Positions 24,279-34,159 are shown, numbered from the stretch's first letter. The stretch is DNA of 64,000 bases from Verrucomicrobium sp. (GCA_017849585.1 JAFIGT010000029.1:99382-163381); one strand, 5' to 3'. Translations and numbers: made by a program. The notes: generated by a model from the letters alone, not told the origin.

Positions 24279-25667
24279 TTAGCGCACCGAGGGATTACTG
24301 AGCTTCTCGCCCAGATAATTGGCGACCTGACGCAGCTTTTCGTCGGACTTCATCTTCTCTTCAATGGTGCGGCAGGCGTGCAAAACGGTGCCGTGATCGC
24401 GACCACCAAAGGCGTCGCCGATTTCATTGAGCGAAGAACTCGTCAGCTTGCGGCTGAGGTACATGGCGAGCTGGCGCGGCAACGCGATATTGGCGGGGCG
24501 GCGTTTGCTGGTCATGTCGGCGAGACGAATATCGTAGGTCTCGGCCACCTTGCGCTGGATGCTGTCGATGTTGACAGTCTGCTGGCCTTCCTGTTGGAGA
24601 AGATCCTTCAGCAAGACTTCGGCCTGCGGAACGGTGATGCTCTTGCCGTGCAGGGAGGCGAACGCGGCCACGCGGGTCAGCGCACCTTCAAGTCGGCGGA
24701 CGTTGCTCTTGACCTTTTCCGCGATGTAGCGGAGCACATCGTCGGTGAGTTTTTCCGGCATGGTGGAAAGCTTGTGGCGCAGGATCGCAATGCGGGTTTC
24801 CAAATCAGGCGGCTGCAGTTCCGCCGTCAGACCCCATTCGAAGCGCGAGATGAGTCGTTTTTCCAGGCTCGCAATTTCATTGGGAGGCGAATCGCTGGTG
24901 AGAATGATCTGCTTGCTGCCGTCGAAGAGGCAGTTGAACGTGTGGAAAAATTCCTGCTGGGTGCTGTCCTTGCCGGCAAGGAACTGAATGTCGTCAATCA
25001 TGAGGACATCGACCTGGCGGTAGCTCTTGCGGAATTTGGTAAGTTCGCCGTGCTGAAGCGCCGCGATGTACTCGTTGGTGAATTGCTCGGAGGTGACGTA
25101 AAGCACGCGGAGGTGCTTTTTGTTTTGCAGGATCGAATGACCAATGGCCTGCATGAGGTGGGTCTTGCCCAGACCAACCCGGCCATGGAGAAAGAGCGGA
25201 TTGTAACTGCGGGCGGGTGCCTTGGCGACCTGCTCGGCGGCGGCGTGGGCGAACTGGTTGTTGATGCCGACGACGAACGAGTCAAACGTGTTGCGCTGGT
25301 TGAGACCGTGGCGCGCCGAAGAAACGGGCGTGGGGCGGATCTTCTCCTCTTCCACAACGGGGGCAACGGCGGGGATTTCCACCGGCACGGCCGCGGCAAC
25401 GGGTTTCTTCGTGTTGAAAGCAATCTTCACCGGAATCTCGAGCACACGCGAGGCAACGGCAGTGAGCTGCTGGAGGTAGTTCTCCTCGATCCAGTATTGA
25501 TAGATCGTGTTCTCCGCATGAAGCGTGAGGGTGCTATTGGCAAAACTCTCGGCGCGGAGCGGGGTGAACCAACGGTTGACCGCATCGAGCGATACAACCT
25601 GTTGCAATTCAGTGCAAATACGCTGCCACGTATCGCCAAGATGAAGATTTGTTAGGGCGTTGTTCAC
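24279..25667 (-). CDS. dnaA: Chromosomal replication initiator DnaA
   Basis: The 462-aa protein shows the four DnaA domains: an N-terminal oligomerisation domain (WQRICTELQQVVSLDAVNRW), a short linker, an AAA+ core with Walker A GRVGLGKTH (about 164-172) and MIDDIQFLAGK as Walker B, and a C-terminal DNA-binding domain with SLNEIGDAFGGRDHGTVLHA. It binds DnaA boxes and opens the origin. The start is GTG at 25665-25667, without a visible ribosome binding site; a consensus DnaA box ends four bases before it, which suggests autoregulation. Unusually for bacteria, no dnaN, rpmH or gyrB gene adjoins it. Confidence 0.96.
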   Translation of the reverse strand: MNNALTNLHLGDTWQRICTELQQVVSLDAVNRWFTPLRAESFANSTLTLHAENTIYQYWIEENYLQQLTAVASRVLEIPVKIAFNTKKPVAAAVPVEIPAVAPVVEEEKIRPTPVSSARHGLNQRNTFDSFVVGINNQFAHAAAEQVAKAPARSYNPLFLHGRVGLGKTHLMQAIGHSILQNKKHLRVLYVTSEQFTNEYIAALQHGELTKFRKSYRQVDVLMIDDIQFLAGKDSTQQEFFHTFNCLFDGSKQIILTSDSPPNEIASLEKRLISRFEWGLTAELQPPDLETRIAILRHKLSTMPEKLTDDVLRYIAEKVKSNVRRLEGALTRVAAFASLHGKSITVPQAEVLLKDLLQQEGQQTVNIDSIQRKVAETYDIRLADMTSKRRPANIALPRQLAMYLSRKLTSSSLNEIGDAFGGRDHGTVLHACRTIEEKMKSDEKLRQVANYLGEKLSNPSVR

Positions 25668-25670
25668 AAG

Positions 25671-25679
25671 TTATTCACA
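25671..25679 (+). promoter_or_regulatory. DnaA box at the dnaA start
   Basis: TTATTCACA is a perfect match to TTATNCACA, four bases before the GTG start of dnaA on the opposite strand. Binding there would block translation initiation region transcription. Confidence 0.65.
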
Positions 25680-26406
25680 GGCTGTAAAGGCTTAAGAGAG
25701 AGATCGGATGATTATCCATTTTTCCACCAGATATCTTTAAATCCGTCATAAGATATTCTCTGCGAGGACCTTGCAGTCCCATTTTTCTCTCAATTACACA
25801 AACTTGAAAATTCACGCCATTCGGAAGCGTTCCTTAAACGCTCTGAATGGCTTGAGTTGCTGCGAATTATTCACCACGCACTCCAGCAACTGGAAAGGCG
25901 TGATGAGGAATCGGCAGGGGAGGGTCAAATTAGGATTCCGATTGTTGCTTCGCAAGATAAATGCACGACTTCGATCAACTTTTTCTTTCGATTTAGAGTT
26001 GACGCGCAAAATCCAGAGGAACTGCGTGGGACTGCTTCGTTTGCAACGAAATAGAGCATGAAATTCCATCATGAGCTGGTGAGAAAAAATTGTGACGAAC
26101 GTTTTGCAAAAGTTTTCCCGTGTGAATATCGGGTGAAGTATGCGCGAAAAAAGGAGCCCCGTCTCCGAACCGCTCCCAACGTCACCAGTGTTTCACTCCG
26201 CCCTCCCCCGCCACACGGAGCGGATACCCAGAGCGAAGCTCTCTAAATGCGTACTCATGCTGGGAGTAGTAAAGCACAGATCCGCCGCGAGCGTTTACGT
26301 TAGGTGAGCTACGTTGGCTACGTGCGCGAGATTTTTGCGGAGTGTGGAAGAATTTCTCGCCAAGGTACTCAAGGGAAGATGGTATTCGTGTTCAGAAAAG
26401 CCTTTG

Positions 26407-26549
26407 CCCCTTGCCCGATCCCTCGACTGCGCTCGGGATGACCAGCGTAACGCTGTACTCGGCAGCTGATTTGCTCCGCAAATCGCCTCCAAGACAGTCA
26501 CGTTTCACACTCCGTCATCCCGAGCGTAGTCGAGGGATCGGGCAAGGGG
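26407..26549. repeat. 36-bp inverted repeat with 71-bp spacer
   Basis: The arms 26407-26442 and 26514-26549 are reverse complements with a single mismatch; the inner end of each arm reads GCTCGGGATGAC or its complement. The spacer contains the small palindrome CAGCGTAACGCTG. No coding frame spans it. It looks like a MITE- or REP-type element. Shorter related text (TTTCTCGACACGCTCGAAATGA) is absent as a full copy elsewhere, but fragments appear near 34540. Confidence 0.7.
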
Positions 26550-26573
26550 GCGATCAAATCCGAAGAAAAGGTG

Positions 26574-26878
26574 ACTGTCCCCTATTTCTATTTTCTATTC
26601 CGCCAATAATTTCATCGATTTCCTCTCCCTTTAATAACAAAAATGACGCCCTTAATTAACATTACAATAGCCGCGAAAATAGATAAGGCGATGATGGCGG
26701 CCGCAGGCGCGGCCTTATCTCCGTTAGGATCTGCCCTAGCAGTATAAAAAATCCACTTAAGACAGAATCCAGTTGGGATACCAAAGCAAAATATTATAAG
26801 AGGAAATAATATGCATCGTATCAAAATGGTTTTTAAAATGTCTCTATTCATCACCACCTCTTAATAATAGGGGACAGG
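26574..26878. repeat. GGGGACAG inverted pair flanking a small gene
   Basis: ACTGTCCCCTATT (26574-26586) and AATAGGGGACAGG (26866-26878) are inverted copies with one mismatch, bracketing the 79-aa membrane protein gene. Such AGGGGACAGGC sequences are typical of REP elements moved by IS200-like RAYT transposases; no transposase is present here. Confidence 0.55.
26612..26851 (-). CDS. 79-aa membrane protein
   Basis: AGAGG lies 5 bases before the ATG at 26851. The protein has two hydrophobic helices (ILIRCILFPLIIFCFGIPTG and ALSIFAAIVMLIKGVIFVIK) and a short charged loop. The codon use is AT-rich compared with the rest of the left half, which suggests acquisition. It is bracketed by inverted GGGGACAG repeats. 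Unknown family. Confidence 0.55.
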   Translation of the reverse strand: MNRDILKTILIRCILFPLIIFCFGIPTGFCLKWIFYTARADPNGDKAAPAAAIIALSIFAAIVMLIKGVIFVIKGRGNR

Positions 26879-26929
26879 CATATTTAATGGGGCGTTTTTA
26901 GAGTAATTTCGAGAAAAACAGTATTAAAG

Positions 26930-27717
26930 ATGCCTGTCCCCTTTTTCTTTTTTTGCACGACATTTTTGCCACATCAGTCTTTTTGACCCAAGAAAAGATA
27001 CCTGCTCTATTTCTCCGGGTTACTTTTATCGCTTTCTAATAGATGATTTATTTCTCTCAGAGCCTGTTTAAGCGCTCCTTCAGAATGTCCAAGATGCGAA
27101 ACCAGAAGTATTTTATCAAAATCCGAACTTGGGTATCCCAGATCTACTTGCAATTTACATCCCAAGGCCTTTTTCAAATCGTGAAGCTGAGAGGATTTTC
27201 TATAGTCTCTTTCCGCTTGAATCATCCCTTCCCAGAAACAAACAAAATTCTCCATAAGAGGTGACCTAAAGTACATACCCGGGCGTTTTTCAATCGCTAG
27301 GAACAGCTCAATCAGTCGACTTTGCTCGATGTCTTTGCTTGCATCACGAGACAATTCTTCACAATTAACAGAGTTTTCCAGTAAGTACTCTTCTAGAGCG
27401 GATTTCCAATACGAGATTGACTCTTTTCCATCTTTGACAAGATAGGCGACACTGAATGACGTTCTCTCCAAGGTGATGTGAAATCTTCTTTCCAACCACG
27501 AAGTAAACTCAAAAGGCGGCAATACGTTTATGATTTCGCCCGCGCCTCGAAAAAGCTCATTAATATGCAGTTCGTAACCGACTAAAAATAGATTGAAGTG
27601 GTCAGCATTTTGAATCTTTCGATTTGCAAGCGCCTCATCTGCCAATTTCAATCCAAGGCGATAAGCTCGGGTATTCTTATCTTCAGACACATTTCCGTTA
27701 GGTAAAGGGGACAGGCA
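26930..27717. repeat. Second GGGGACAG inverted pair flanking a gene
   Basis: TGCCTGTCCCCT (26931-26942) and AGGGGACAGGCA (27706-27717) are exact inverted copies bracketing the next AT-rich gene. A third inverted pairing, AGGGGACAGGCAT (26869-26881) with ATGCCTGTCCCCT (26930-26942), joins the two cassettes head to tail. Confidence 0.55.
27007..27690 (-). CDS. Hypothetical protein in a repeat-bounded cassette
   Basis: I place the start at the GTG at 27690, the first candidate inside the repeat boundary. The reading frame continues upstream to 27927 but that part passes through the GGGGACAGGCAG repeat and has different base composition, so it is probably not the native N-terminus. The 227-aa product is soluble and helical (ERRFHITLERTSFSVAYLVK, RPGMYFRSPLMENFVCFWEG). 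I recognise no family. Low GC suggests horizontal transfer. Confidence 0.5.
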   Translation of the reverse strand: MSEDKNTRAYRLGLKLADEALANRKIQNADHFNLFLVGYELHINELFRGAGEIINVLPPFEFTSWLERRFHITLERTSFSVAYLVKDGKESISYWKSALEEYLLENSVNCEELSRDASKDIEQSRLIELFLAIEKRPGMYFRSPLMENFVCFWEGMIQAERDYRKSSQLHDLKKALGCKLQVDLGYPSSDFDKILLVSHLGHSEGALKQALREINHLLESDKSNPEK

Positions 27718-28023
27718 GCGTTTGAAGAGAACTTGGGCGGTATTCTCCGCGAGATCGCCGATGAACGATGGCGCGTGAATGTCCCCCGGTGACCATAGCT
27801 TGAGTGTGGCGGGAGTGCGGGGAATTTCAAGTCTCGCCGGGGAAAGGAAGGAACGAAGATCTCGAATGCCTGTGTTTTGTTGTAGGACTGGACCGTGTCC
27901 CGTCGCGGCTATGCCGTGTGCTAACACTTCACCGAACCGCCCTACAGGATGAGTTCTGGAGTGAAATCCCTACTCGATAGTTATCTCTTTGATAGAGGTG
28001 AACGCCTGCTTGTGAAATTCACT

Positions 28024-28092
28024 GTTGCCGATAGACCCCGTCCATCGGCTTGCGCCCGCCGAAGCCACCGGCTTCGGCTACAACGGAGGTCC
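28024..28092. repeat. Dispersed repeat, copy 1
   Basis: This 69-bp stretch matches 51180-51249 closely: both start GTTGCCGATAG, share CTTGCGCCCGCCGAAGCCAC, and end GAGGTCC. The core GCCGAAGCC-ACC-GGCTTCGGC forms a 9-bp hairpin. Neither copy is in a gene. It may be a REP-like element. The rest of 27928-28197 shows no gene. Confidence 0.6.
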
Positions 28093-28197
28093 CGATCAAG
28101 CGAAGCGTTTCAGCGCCCAGCGTCACACCTGGCAACATGACGTTGCATTCGCCATAGCGGCGCGCCTCGCGCGCCAGCTATTGCCCTTCGCTAGGAG

Positions 28198-29526
28198 TTA
28201 GCTCCACTGGCGGTCGTTGGCCCATTCCTTGTCCCACTGTTCGGTGGAGCCCCACGCTTCGGGGAAGTCGGGATGGATTTTCTCGGCAATGAGTTCTTCG
28301 TTGAGCGATTCGATGCCGAGGCCGGGGGCGTTGGGGACCTGGATGTAGCCCTTTTGGATGAGGGGCTTGGGCAGGCCCTTGACGAGATCTTCCCACCAGG
28401 GGACGTCGACGGAGTGGACCTCGAGGGCGAGGAAGTTGTTGGTGGCGGCGGCGACATGGACGGCGGCCATGCAGGCGATGGGACTTTCGGCCATGTGGAT
28501 GGCCATGGCAACGCCGTATTCTTCGGCCATGTCGCCGATCTTCTTGGTCTCGAGGATGCCGCCGGTGCTGAGGACGTCGGGGTGGACGACGGAGATGCCG
28601 CGACTCTCGAAGAGGGGCTTGAAGCTACCCTTGAGGTACATGTCCTCACCGGTGCACATAGGAACAGTGGTGGCGTTGGCTAGGCTGACGTATTGATTCG
28701 TCATCTGCCACGGGACGGGGTCTTCCATCCACGCGAGGTTGAAGCGTTCGAGGCGCTTGGCGAGTTTGAGGCAGTCCTCGACCGGGATGTGGCCGACGTG
28801 ATCGATGGCGAGGGGAATCTCGTAGCCGATGACTTCACGGACGTCGGCCATGTATTGCTCGAGAAAATCGAGTCCCTTTTCGGTGAGGTGGATGCCGGTG
28901 AAGGGATGAGCGGTGCTGAAGAGTTCGTACGCTTCGCCGCGCATGGCGCGGGGATCAATGGAGCCGTGGGGCGTGCTGAAGACGGTGCGCTTGTATTCGC
29001 GCATCTTCTCGAGGAAACCGAGCGGGGCGGAGAGGCAGCCGGGTTTGTCGATGAGGAGCTCGAGGCCGAGATCCATCTTGAGGAAGGTGAAGCCGGAGTC
29101 CATGCGTTCCTTGAGCGCCTTGCCCATGTCGCGGCCGCCGCCTTCGGAATCGGTGTCGCAGTAGATGCGGATCTGGTCGCGGAATTTGCCGCCGAGCAAT
29201 TGCCAGACGGGGACGCCCCACGCCTTGCCGGCGAGATCCCAGAGCGCGACCTCGATGCCGGAGACGCCGCCGCCCTGGCGGGAGGGGCCGCCGAATTGTT
29301 TGATGCGGTTGAAAATGCGTTCCACGTTGCAGGGATTGGCGCCGATGATGCGACTCTTGAGCATGGCGGCGTAGGTGCGGCTGGAGGCGTCGCGGACTTC
29401 GCCGTAGCCGATGAGGCCCTGATTGGTGTAGAGCTTGATGAGGGTGCAACGCTTGGGGGCGCCGTCGATGTCGGCGAAGCGCATGTCGGTGATTTTGAGC
29501 GTGGAGGGATCGATTTTCGTAGTCAT
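28198..29526 (-). CDS. Mandelate racemase / muconate lactonizing enzyme family dehydratase
   Basis: The ATG at 29526 is preceded by AAAGGAAAC. The 442-aa enzyme has the N-terminal capping domain and the enolase-superfamily barrel. Metal ligands appear in order: an Asp in PLAIDHVGHIP, Glu in AWMEDPVPW and Glu-Asp in CTGEDMYLKG; the catalytic His is in AIHMAESPI. KMDLGLELL replaces the usual K-x-K pair, as in some sugar-acid dehydratases. It probably dehydrates an aldonic or related acid; the substrate is unknown. It diverges from an IclR-type regulator, the likely controller. Confidence 0.9.
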   Translation of the reverse strand: MTTKIDPSTLKITDMRFADIDGAPKRCTLIKLYTNQGLIGYGEVRDASSRTYAAMLKSRIIGANPCNVERIFNRIKQFGGPSRQGGGVSGIEVALWDLAGKAWGVPVWQLLGGKFRDQIRIYCDTDSEGGGRDMGKALKERMDSGFTFLKMDLGLELLIDKPGCLSAPLGFLEKMREYKRTVFSTPHGSIDPRAMRGEAYELFSTAHPFTGIHLTEKGLDFLEQYMADVREVIGYEIPLAIDHVGHIPVEDCLKLAKRLERFNLAWMEDPVPWQMTNQYVSLANATTVPMCTGEDMYLKGSFKPLFESRGISVVHPDVLSTGGILETKKIGDMAEEYGVAMAIHMAESPIACMAAVHVAAATNNFLALEVHSVDVPWWEDLVKGLPKPLIQKGYIQVPNAPGLGIESLNEELIAEKIHPDFPEAWGSTEQWDKEWANDRQWS

Positions 29527-29633
29527 GGGATTGTTTCCTTTGAGGGACGGTCTGATGTTTCCACGATAGGTTTTGGCTCGGGTCGGGGCAAATCTCATTT
29601 GATTGATTCTTTATCAATAGGTATAGTAGCTCC

Positions 29634-30371
29634 ATGGCCACCACTACGATTCCGATCCTCGAAAAAACCGTCGCGGTGCTCGAAGCGATTTCCACCGCCA
29701 AAGACGGGGCGAGCGCGAAGGCGCTGATGCTGAGCCTGAACATTCCCCCGGCGAGTTGCTACCGGATCTTGCGCACGCTGAGCCGGCACAACTGGATTCG
29801 CGAAGAAGGCGACGGCCAGTACCGGTTGGCGTTCGGGCTCGCCGCACTGACCCGGTCCTACGCGGAGACGGAGCTGCTGCTGCGTCAACTGGAGTTCCCG
29901 CTGCGGGCGCTCTCGGATGACACGGGGCTGTCGGTGAAGATCAGTCTGCGCGAGGGCGATTGCGCGGTGACGGCGCTACGGGCGGATTCGCGCCGCCAGA
30001 ATGCGATCACCTCGCCGATCGGGTCGAAGACGCACCTCGCCCTCGCGGGGGCTGCCGGGGCGGTGCTGCTGGCGGGATTGCCGCGACTGGAGGCGGAGGA
30101 GATTCTCGCGAGCGCGCCGAAGGAATGCTGGGCGAGTTATTCGCGGGAGGCGTTTCGGCAGGATGTGACGCAGGCGCGCGTGCGGGGGATCAGTCGCGCG
30201 CTAGGGAAGTTCCATCCGTCGATTTACGCGCTGGCTGTGCCGCTGCGCCTGACGAAGAAGAATGTGGCCGCACTGGCGGTGGTGGGCTGGCCGGATGATT
30301 TCCAAGGGTCGCGACAAGCCGCGATGGAGAAGAAGCTGCGGGCGCATGCGGCGCGGATGCAGCCAGCGTGA
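29634..30371 (+). CDS. IclR family transcriptional regulator
   Basis: The 245-aa protein begins with a winged helix-turn-helix (LEKTVAVLEAISTAKDGASA, NIPPASCYRILRTLSRHNWI, residues 8-55) and ends with an IclR effector domain (about 75-240). IclR proteins bind small carbon acids and control catabolic genes. It is divergent from the dehydratase gene, 107 bp apart, so autoregulation and control of the dehydratase are likely (inference). Confidence 0.92.
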   Translation: MATTTIPILEKTVAVLEAISTAKDGASAKALMLSLNIPPASCYRILRTLSRHNWIREEGDGQYRLAFGLAALTRSYAETELLLRQLEFPLRALSDDTGLSVKISLREGDCAVTALRADSRRQNAITSPIGSKTHLALAGAAGAVLLAGLPRLEAEEILASAPKECWASYSREAFRQDVTQARVRGISRALGKFHPSIYALAVPLRLTKKNVAALAVVGWPDDFQGSRQAAMEKKLRAHAARMQPA

Positions 30372-30522
30372 CGCTGGACCCAGTAACGCGTTAGACAGGA
30401 CTCCAGGCTGTCTTACGGAAAGCCATCAACACATCGCGTTGCTTTTACACTGATTTGATGCCTGGTCGCTGCTTTTCATCACCTACCTAATCCATGCAAG
30501 CCATTGTTTGAGGCAACAAAAA

Positions 30523-30544
30523 AGGCACCCATTGCTGGGTGCCT
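30523..30544. terminator. Bidirectional intrinsic terminator
   Basis: AGGCACCCA and TGGGTGCCT form a 9-bp stem, with an A6 run before and a T5 run after. It lies between convergent iclR-type and glnA genes and can serve both. Confidence 0.85.
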
Positions 30545-30648
30545 TTTTCGTGAGCTACAGGTCGTAGCGGAGAGCTCTGCGCCGGGCGGACGCTTGCCTG
30601 AGGAAATGACTCGTGGCGAAGCGTCGCGGGGTGCAGGGCTCAGTCCTG

Positions 30649-32082
30649 CTAGACGTCGTAGTACATGAAGAATTCATACGGATGCGGGCGCAGGCGCAGG
30701 GCATCGTAATCCTTCTTGCGTTGTTCGATGAGGACTTCGATGAGGTCCTTGGTGAACACATCGCCCTTGAGGAGGAATTCGTAGTCCTTCTCGAGCGCTT
30801 CGGCGGCTCCGAGGAGCGAATCCGGGGCGCAAGGCACCTTGGCGAGTTCTTCGGCAGGCATCTCGTAGAGATTCTTGTCGAGGGGGTCGCCCGGATCAAT
30901 GCGGTTCTGGATACCATCGAGACCGGCGAGGAGCTGAGCCGCGCAGGCGAGGTAAACGTTGGCCGCGGGATCCGGAGTGCGGAATTCCACGCGCTTGGAC
31001 TTGGGGCTGTTCGAGTAGGTCGGGATACGGATCGCCGCCGAGCGGTTACGCGCGGAGTAGGCGAAGTTCACCGGGGCTTCGAAGCCGGGGACCAGACGCT
31101 TGTAGGAGTTGGTGGTGGGGTTGGTGATGGCGGTCAAGGCACGGGCGTGCTTGATGATGCCACCGATGTAGAACAAGGCCATTTCGCTCAGGCCGGCATA
31201 CTTGTTGCCAGCGAAGAGGGGCTTGCCGTCTTTCCAGATGGACTGGTGGGTGTGCATGCCGGAGCCGTTGTCGCCGAAGAGGGGCTTGGGCATGAAGGTG
31301 GCAGTCTTGCCATACTTCTTGGCCACGTTCTTCACGACGTACTTGTACAACGCCATGTCGTCGCCAGTGGCCACGAGGCTGTTGAACTTGATGTCGATTT
31401 CGGCCTGACCGGCAGTCGCCACTTCATGGTGCTGACGTTCGATGTGAACGCCGAGCGCTTCGAGCTGAAGGGTGATCTCGTTGCGGAGGTCCTGCTGGGT
31501 GTCGGCGGGAGAAACGGGGAAGTAGCCTTCCTTGTGGCGGATCTTGTAGCCAAGATTCGGGAATTCTTCGCGACCGGTGTTCCAGACGGCTTCGTTGGAA
31601 TCGACGGAGTAGAAGGCAGCGTTGCTCTTGGAGTCGAAACGAACATCATCAAAGATGAAGAATTCGGCTTCCGGGCCAAAGTAGGCGACGTCGCCGATGC
31701 CGGTGCTCTTGAGGTACGCTTCCGCGCGGATACCGATGGAGCGGGGATCGCGGTTGTAGGTTTCCTTCGTCATCGGATCGATGACGGTACAGACGAGGCT
31801 GAGGGTCGGCTCGATGTTGTAGGGATCGATCATGGCCGTCTTCGGGTCGGGAAGCACGAGCATGTCGGAGTTGTTGATCGCTTTCCATCCGCGGATGGAG
31901 GAGCCGTCAAAGCCAAGGCCTTCGGTGAAGGTCTCTTCTTCGAGTTCCACCATGGTGGTGGTGAAGTGTTGCCAGGTGCCAGGCAGATCGGTGAATTTGA
32001 AATCCACGAGTTTGCACCCGTTCTCCTTGGCGAATGCCAGGACCTCTTTGCCGCTTGTGCAGCGCTTGAATTTAGCAGACAT
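30649..32082 (-). CDS. glnA: Glutamine synthetase type I
   Basis: The 477-aa enzyme ligates ammonia to glutamate using ATP. Visible motifs are the N-terminal [10 protein letters not shown] segment, the metal-binding Glu in [11 protein letters not shown], the ATP-binding [20 protein letters not shown] region ([10 protein letters not shown]) and [19 protein letters not shown] near residue 399 carries the tyrosine that is adenylylated in type I-beta enzymes. It stands after glnB and a porin gene in the same direction, a nitrogen-assimilation block. Confidence 0.97.
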   Translation of the reverse strand: MSAKFKRCTSGKEVLAFAKENGCKLVDFKFTDLPGTWQHFTTTMVELEEETFTEGLGFDGSSIRGWKAINNSDMLVLPDPKTAMIDPYNIEPTLSLVCTVIDPMTKETYNRDPRSIGIRAEAYLKSTGIGDVAYFGPEAEFFIFDDVRFDSKSNAAFYSVDSNEAVWNTGREEFPNLGYKIRHKEGYFPVSPADTQQDLRNEITLQLEALGVHIERQHHEVATAGQAEIDIKFNSLVATGDDMALYKYVVKNVAKKYGKTATFMPKPLFGDNGSGMHTHQSIWKDGKPLFAGNKYAGLSEMALFYIGGIIKHARALTAITNPTTNSYKRLVPGFEAPVNFAYSARNRSAAIRIPTYSNSPKSKRVEFRTPDPAANVYLACAAQLLAGLDGIQNRIDPGDPLDKNLYEMPAEELAKVPCAPDSLLGAAEALEKDYEFLLKGDVFTKDLIEVLIEQRKKDYDALRLRPHPYEFFMYYDV

Positions 32083-32161
32083 GTTTTCCTTTGTTTATCG
32101 GTTTTCCCTCTACACGCGACGTGCTTCGGAACAAATTTTTAACGCAATAGGCGCCTGAGAG

Positions 32162-32185
32162 TGCCCGCCGTATTCCGGTCGGGCA
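32162..32185. other. Hairpin in the glnB-glnA intergenic region
   Basis: TGCCCG and CGGGCA, extended by GCCG-like inner pairs, form a hairpin upstream of glnA. No T run follows on the minus strand, so it may be a processing or regulatory structure. Confidence 0.35.
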
Positions 32186-32238
32186 ATCTCAATTGGATGA
32201 CTGATGGCAGATATTAGACCGCCTATCAGTATCGAGGC

Positions 32239-32724
<486 letters not shown>

Positions 32725-32911
32725 TTAAAAGTGGCTTCTCTGTGGACTGTTTTTACAAAGTGGGCGAGTGCGGGAATTGTGGTGCCATTGTGTCTAAAAA
32801 GATGCTTTTGCAATGGGAACGAATTAACGGAGCAGTGGGAGATGTGAAGTCTGGAACCGTGAGTGGTGTAGGGGAAGGCACCTCTCAAGAACTCGGATCG
32901 GTACAACAAAA

Positions 32912-32939
32912 AACCCCCGGGGCCGAAGCTCCGGGGGTT
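32912..32939 (-). terminator. Intrinsic terminator of the porin gene
   Basis: AACCCCCGG and CCGGGGGTT form a strong stem with T runs on both sides, 27 bp after the porin stop. It separates the porin transcript from glnB. Confidence 0.85.
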
Positions 32940-32965
32940 TTTGTTAAATTAAGCTTTCGCTTAAA

Positions 32966-34159
32966 TTAGAACGTGTAGACAACGTTCACAGCAATCTGGT
33001 GCTGGTCGGTACCATTGATGGTATCGGCTTCCGCGAGGTCATAGCGGTATTCCAAGCGGGTCAGCAGGTTTTCCCAGATGTTGAAACCAGCGGTCGCAGT
33101 GAAGGACCAAGCGTTGGTTTGCGTTCCGGCGAGGCCGAACTTCTGGCCATCGGAGTCGTGCATGTATTCTTCACGAGCGGCGAGGCTGAACACCTTGGTG
33201 AATTGGTACTTCTGGTACAACGCGACGCCGTAGAAGGTGTCGTTGTTGGTCGCACCGTTCACGTTGGTGTAGGGGCTGCCGTTGCCGAGGTCGGTGTTAA
33301 TGGCGAGCAAGAGCTTGTCATTAGCAAACTTCGGGGCCCATTGCGCCCACATGTCCCAGACGAACACTTCGCCGGAGGAACCGATTTGGGTGTCGCCGTT
33401 GGGGGAATAGATGAACGAATTCGCAATGTTGGCGTTCTTGCCGGCGAACGTGTAGTTCACGCGACCAGTAACGGCCATGCTGCTGTCGCCACCAGAAACG
33501 GTGGATTCGTCATTGTTCCAACCGTTGACAACGCCGAGTTGGGCGTCCCAGCTGTCGTTGAACTTGTACGAGGCCAGCGCACCGGTGTGGGTGAGCGGGA
33601 TCGCATTCGTGAACAACAGACCGCGGCTGAAGTTGAGGTTAGCCGGGGATTCGATCACTTCGTAGCCCAACAGGGTGACGAATTTACCGAATTTGAAGTC
33701 CAGGCCATTGCCAACCGGCAGACGGAACTGGGCATAAGCCTGTTCGAGCCAGATGTCAGAGGCGCTGTTGGCGGTGTTGTTCGTGGCAGAGTTCTTCACA
33801 GTCGACGCGTCTTGGCCGAAAATGAGGTCCGCACGGAAACCGGCGGCGTATTCATTCTTGTCCGGGAGCGCTTTTTCCAAGGCGAGCTTGAACGCGTTCA
33901 CGTTGAAGCTGTTGTTCTTGGTGTCGAACTGGCGCAGATTGGCTTCGCCGGGGTTCGCCGTACCATTCGCGGTGCCCTTGCTGGCGAACTGGTAGGTGTA
34001 GCTGGTGTCAACGTAGCCGCTGAGCACGATGCCCTTCTGGGCGGTCTCAACGTAGATACCTTGATCTTCGATAACTTTCTTCAAGTCCTTTTCGTCACCG
34101 GCGTACGCCACAGAAGCGGCGAGAGCGGCCACGCAAAGACCTTTAAGTAATGCTTTCAT
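32966..34159 (-). CDS. Outer-membrane beta-barrel porin
   Basis: AAGGAGAAGGAG precedes the ATG at 34159. The 397-aa protein has a signal peptide (MKALLKGLCVAALAASVAYA) and many alternating strands with aromatic girdles, ending in VVYTF-COOH, where the terminal Phe is the typical Bam recognition signal. It resembles the putative porins found near glnB/amt genes in Verrucomicrobiota. A sigma-54-like element upstream and the neighbours glnB and glnA suggest a role in uptake of a nitrogen source (inference). Confidence 0.85.
   Translation of the reverse strand: MKALLKGLCVAALAASVAYAGDEKDLKKVIEDQGIYVETAQKGIVLSGYVDTSYTYQFASKGTANGTANPGEANLRQFDTKNNSFNVNAFKLALEKALPDKNEYAAGFRADLIFGQDASTVKNSATNNTANSASDIWLEQAYAQFRLPVGNGLDFKFGKFVTLLGYEVIESPANLNFSRGLLFTNAIPLTHTGALASYKFNDSWDAQLGVVNGWNNDESTVSGGDSSMAVTGRVNYTFAGKNANIANSFIYSPNGDTQIGSSGEVFVWDMWAQWAPKFANDKLLLAINTDLGNGSPYTNVNGATNNDTFYGVALYQKYQFTKVFSLAAREEYMHDSDGQKFGLAGTQTNAWSFTATAGFNIWENLLTRLEYRYDLAEADTINGTDQHQIAVNVVYTF

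Larger units (their letters stand above)
25668..26611. other. 0.94-kb gene-free region upstream of dnaA, possible origin or regulatory region
   Basis: No convincing gene is present. TTATTCACA (25671-25679) is an exact DnaA box; TTATTCACC near 25867 and TGTGAATAT near 26120 are one-mismatch copies. The stretch 25685-25770 is AT-rich. This is compatible with an origin but three boxes are few; it may only be the dnaA promoter. The right end holds the 36-bp inverted repeat at 26407-26549. Confidence 0.35.

Noticed and set aside
24123..25655. 510-codon frame opposite dnaA
   Set aside because: Shadow of dnaA.
27691..27927. N-terminal extension of the 27007-27690 protein
   Set aside because: It runs through a GGGGACAGGCAG repeat and differs in composition, so it is probably not native coding sequence.
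30613..32142. 509-codon frame opposite glnA
   Set aside because: Antisense shadow of a highly conserved gene in GC-rich DNA; no own features.
32770..32795. Sigma-54-like text TGGCACCACAATTCCC before glnB
   Set aside because: The -12 GC is CC, and GC lies at the wrong distance, so it is not a sigma-54 promoter.
32999..34150. 383-codon frame opposite the porin gene
   Set aside because: Shadow of the porin; composition and lack of start signals do not support it.
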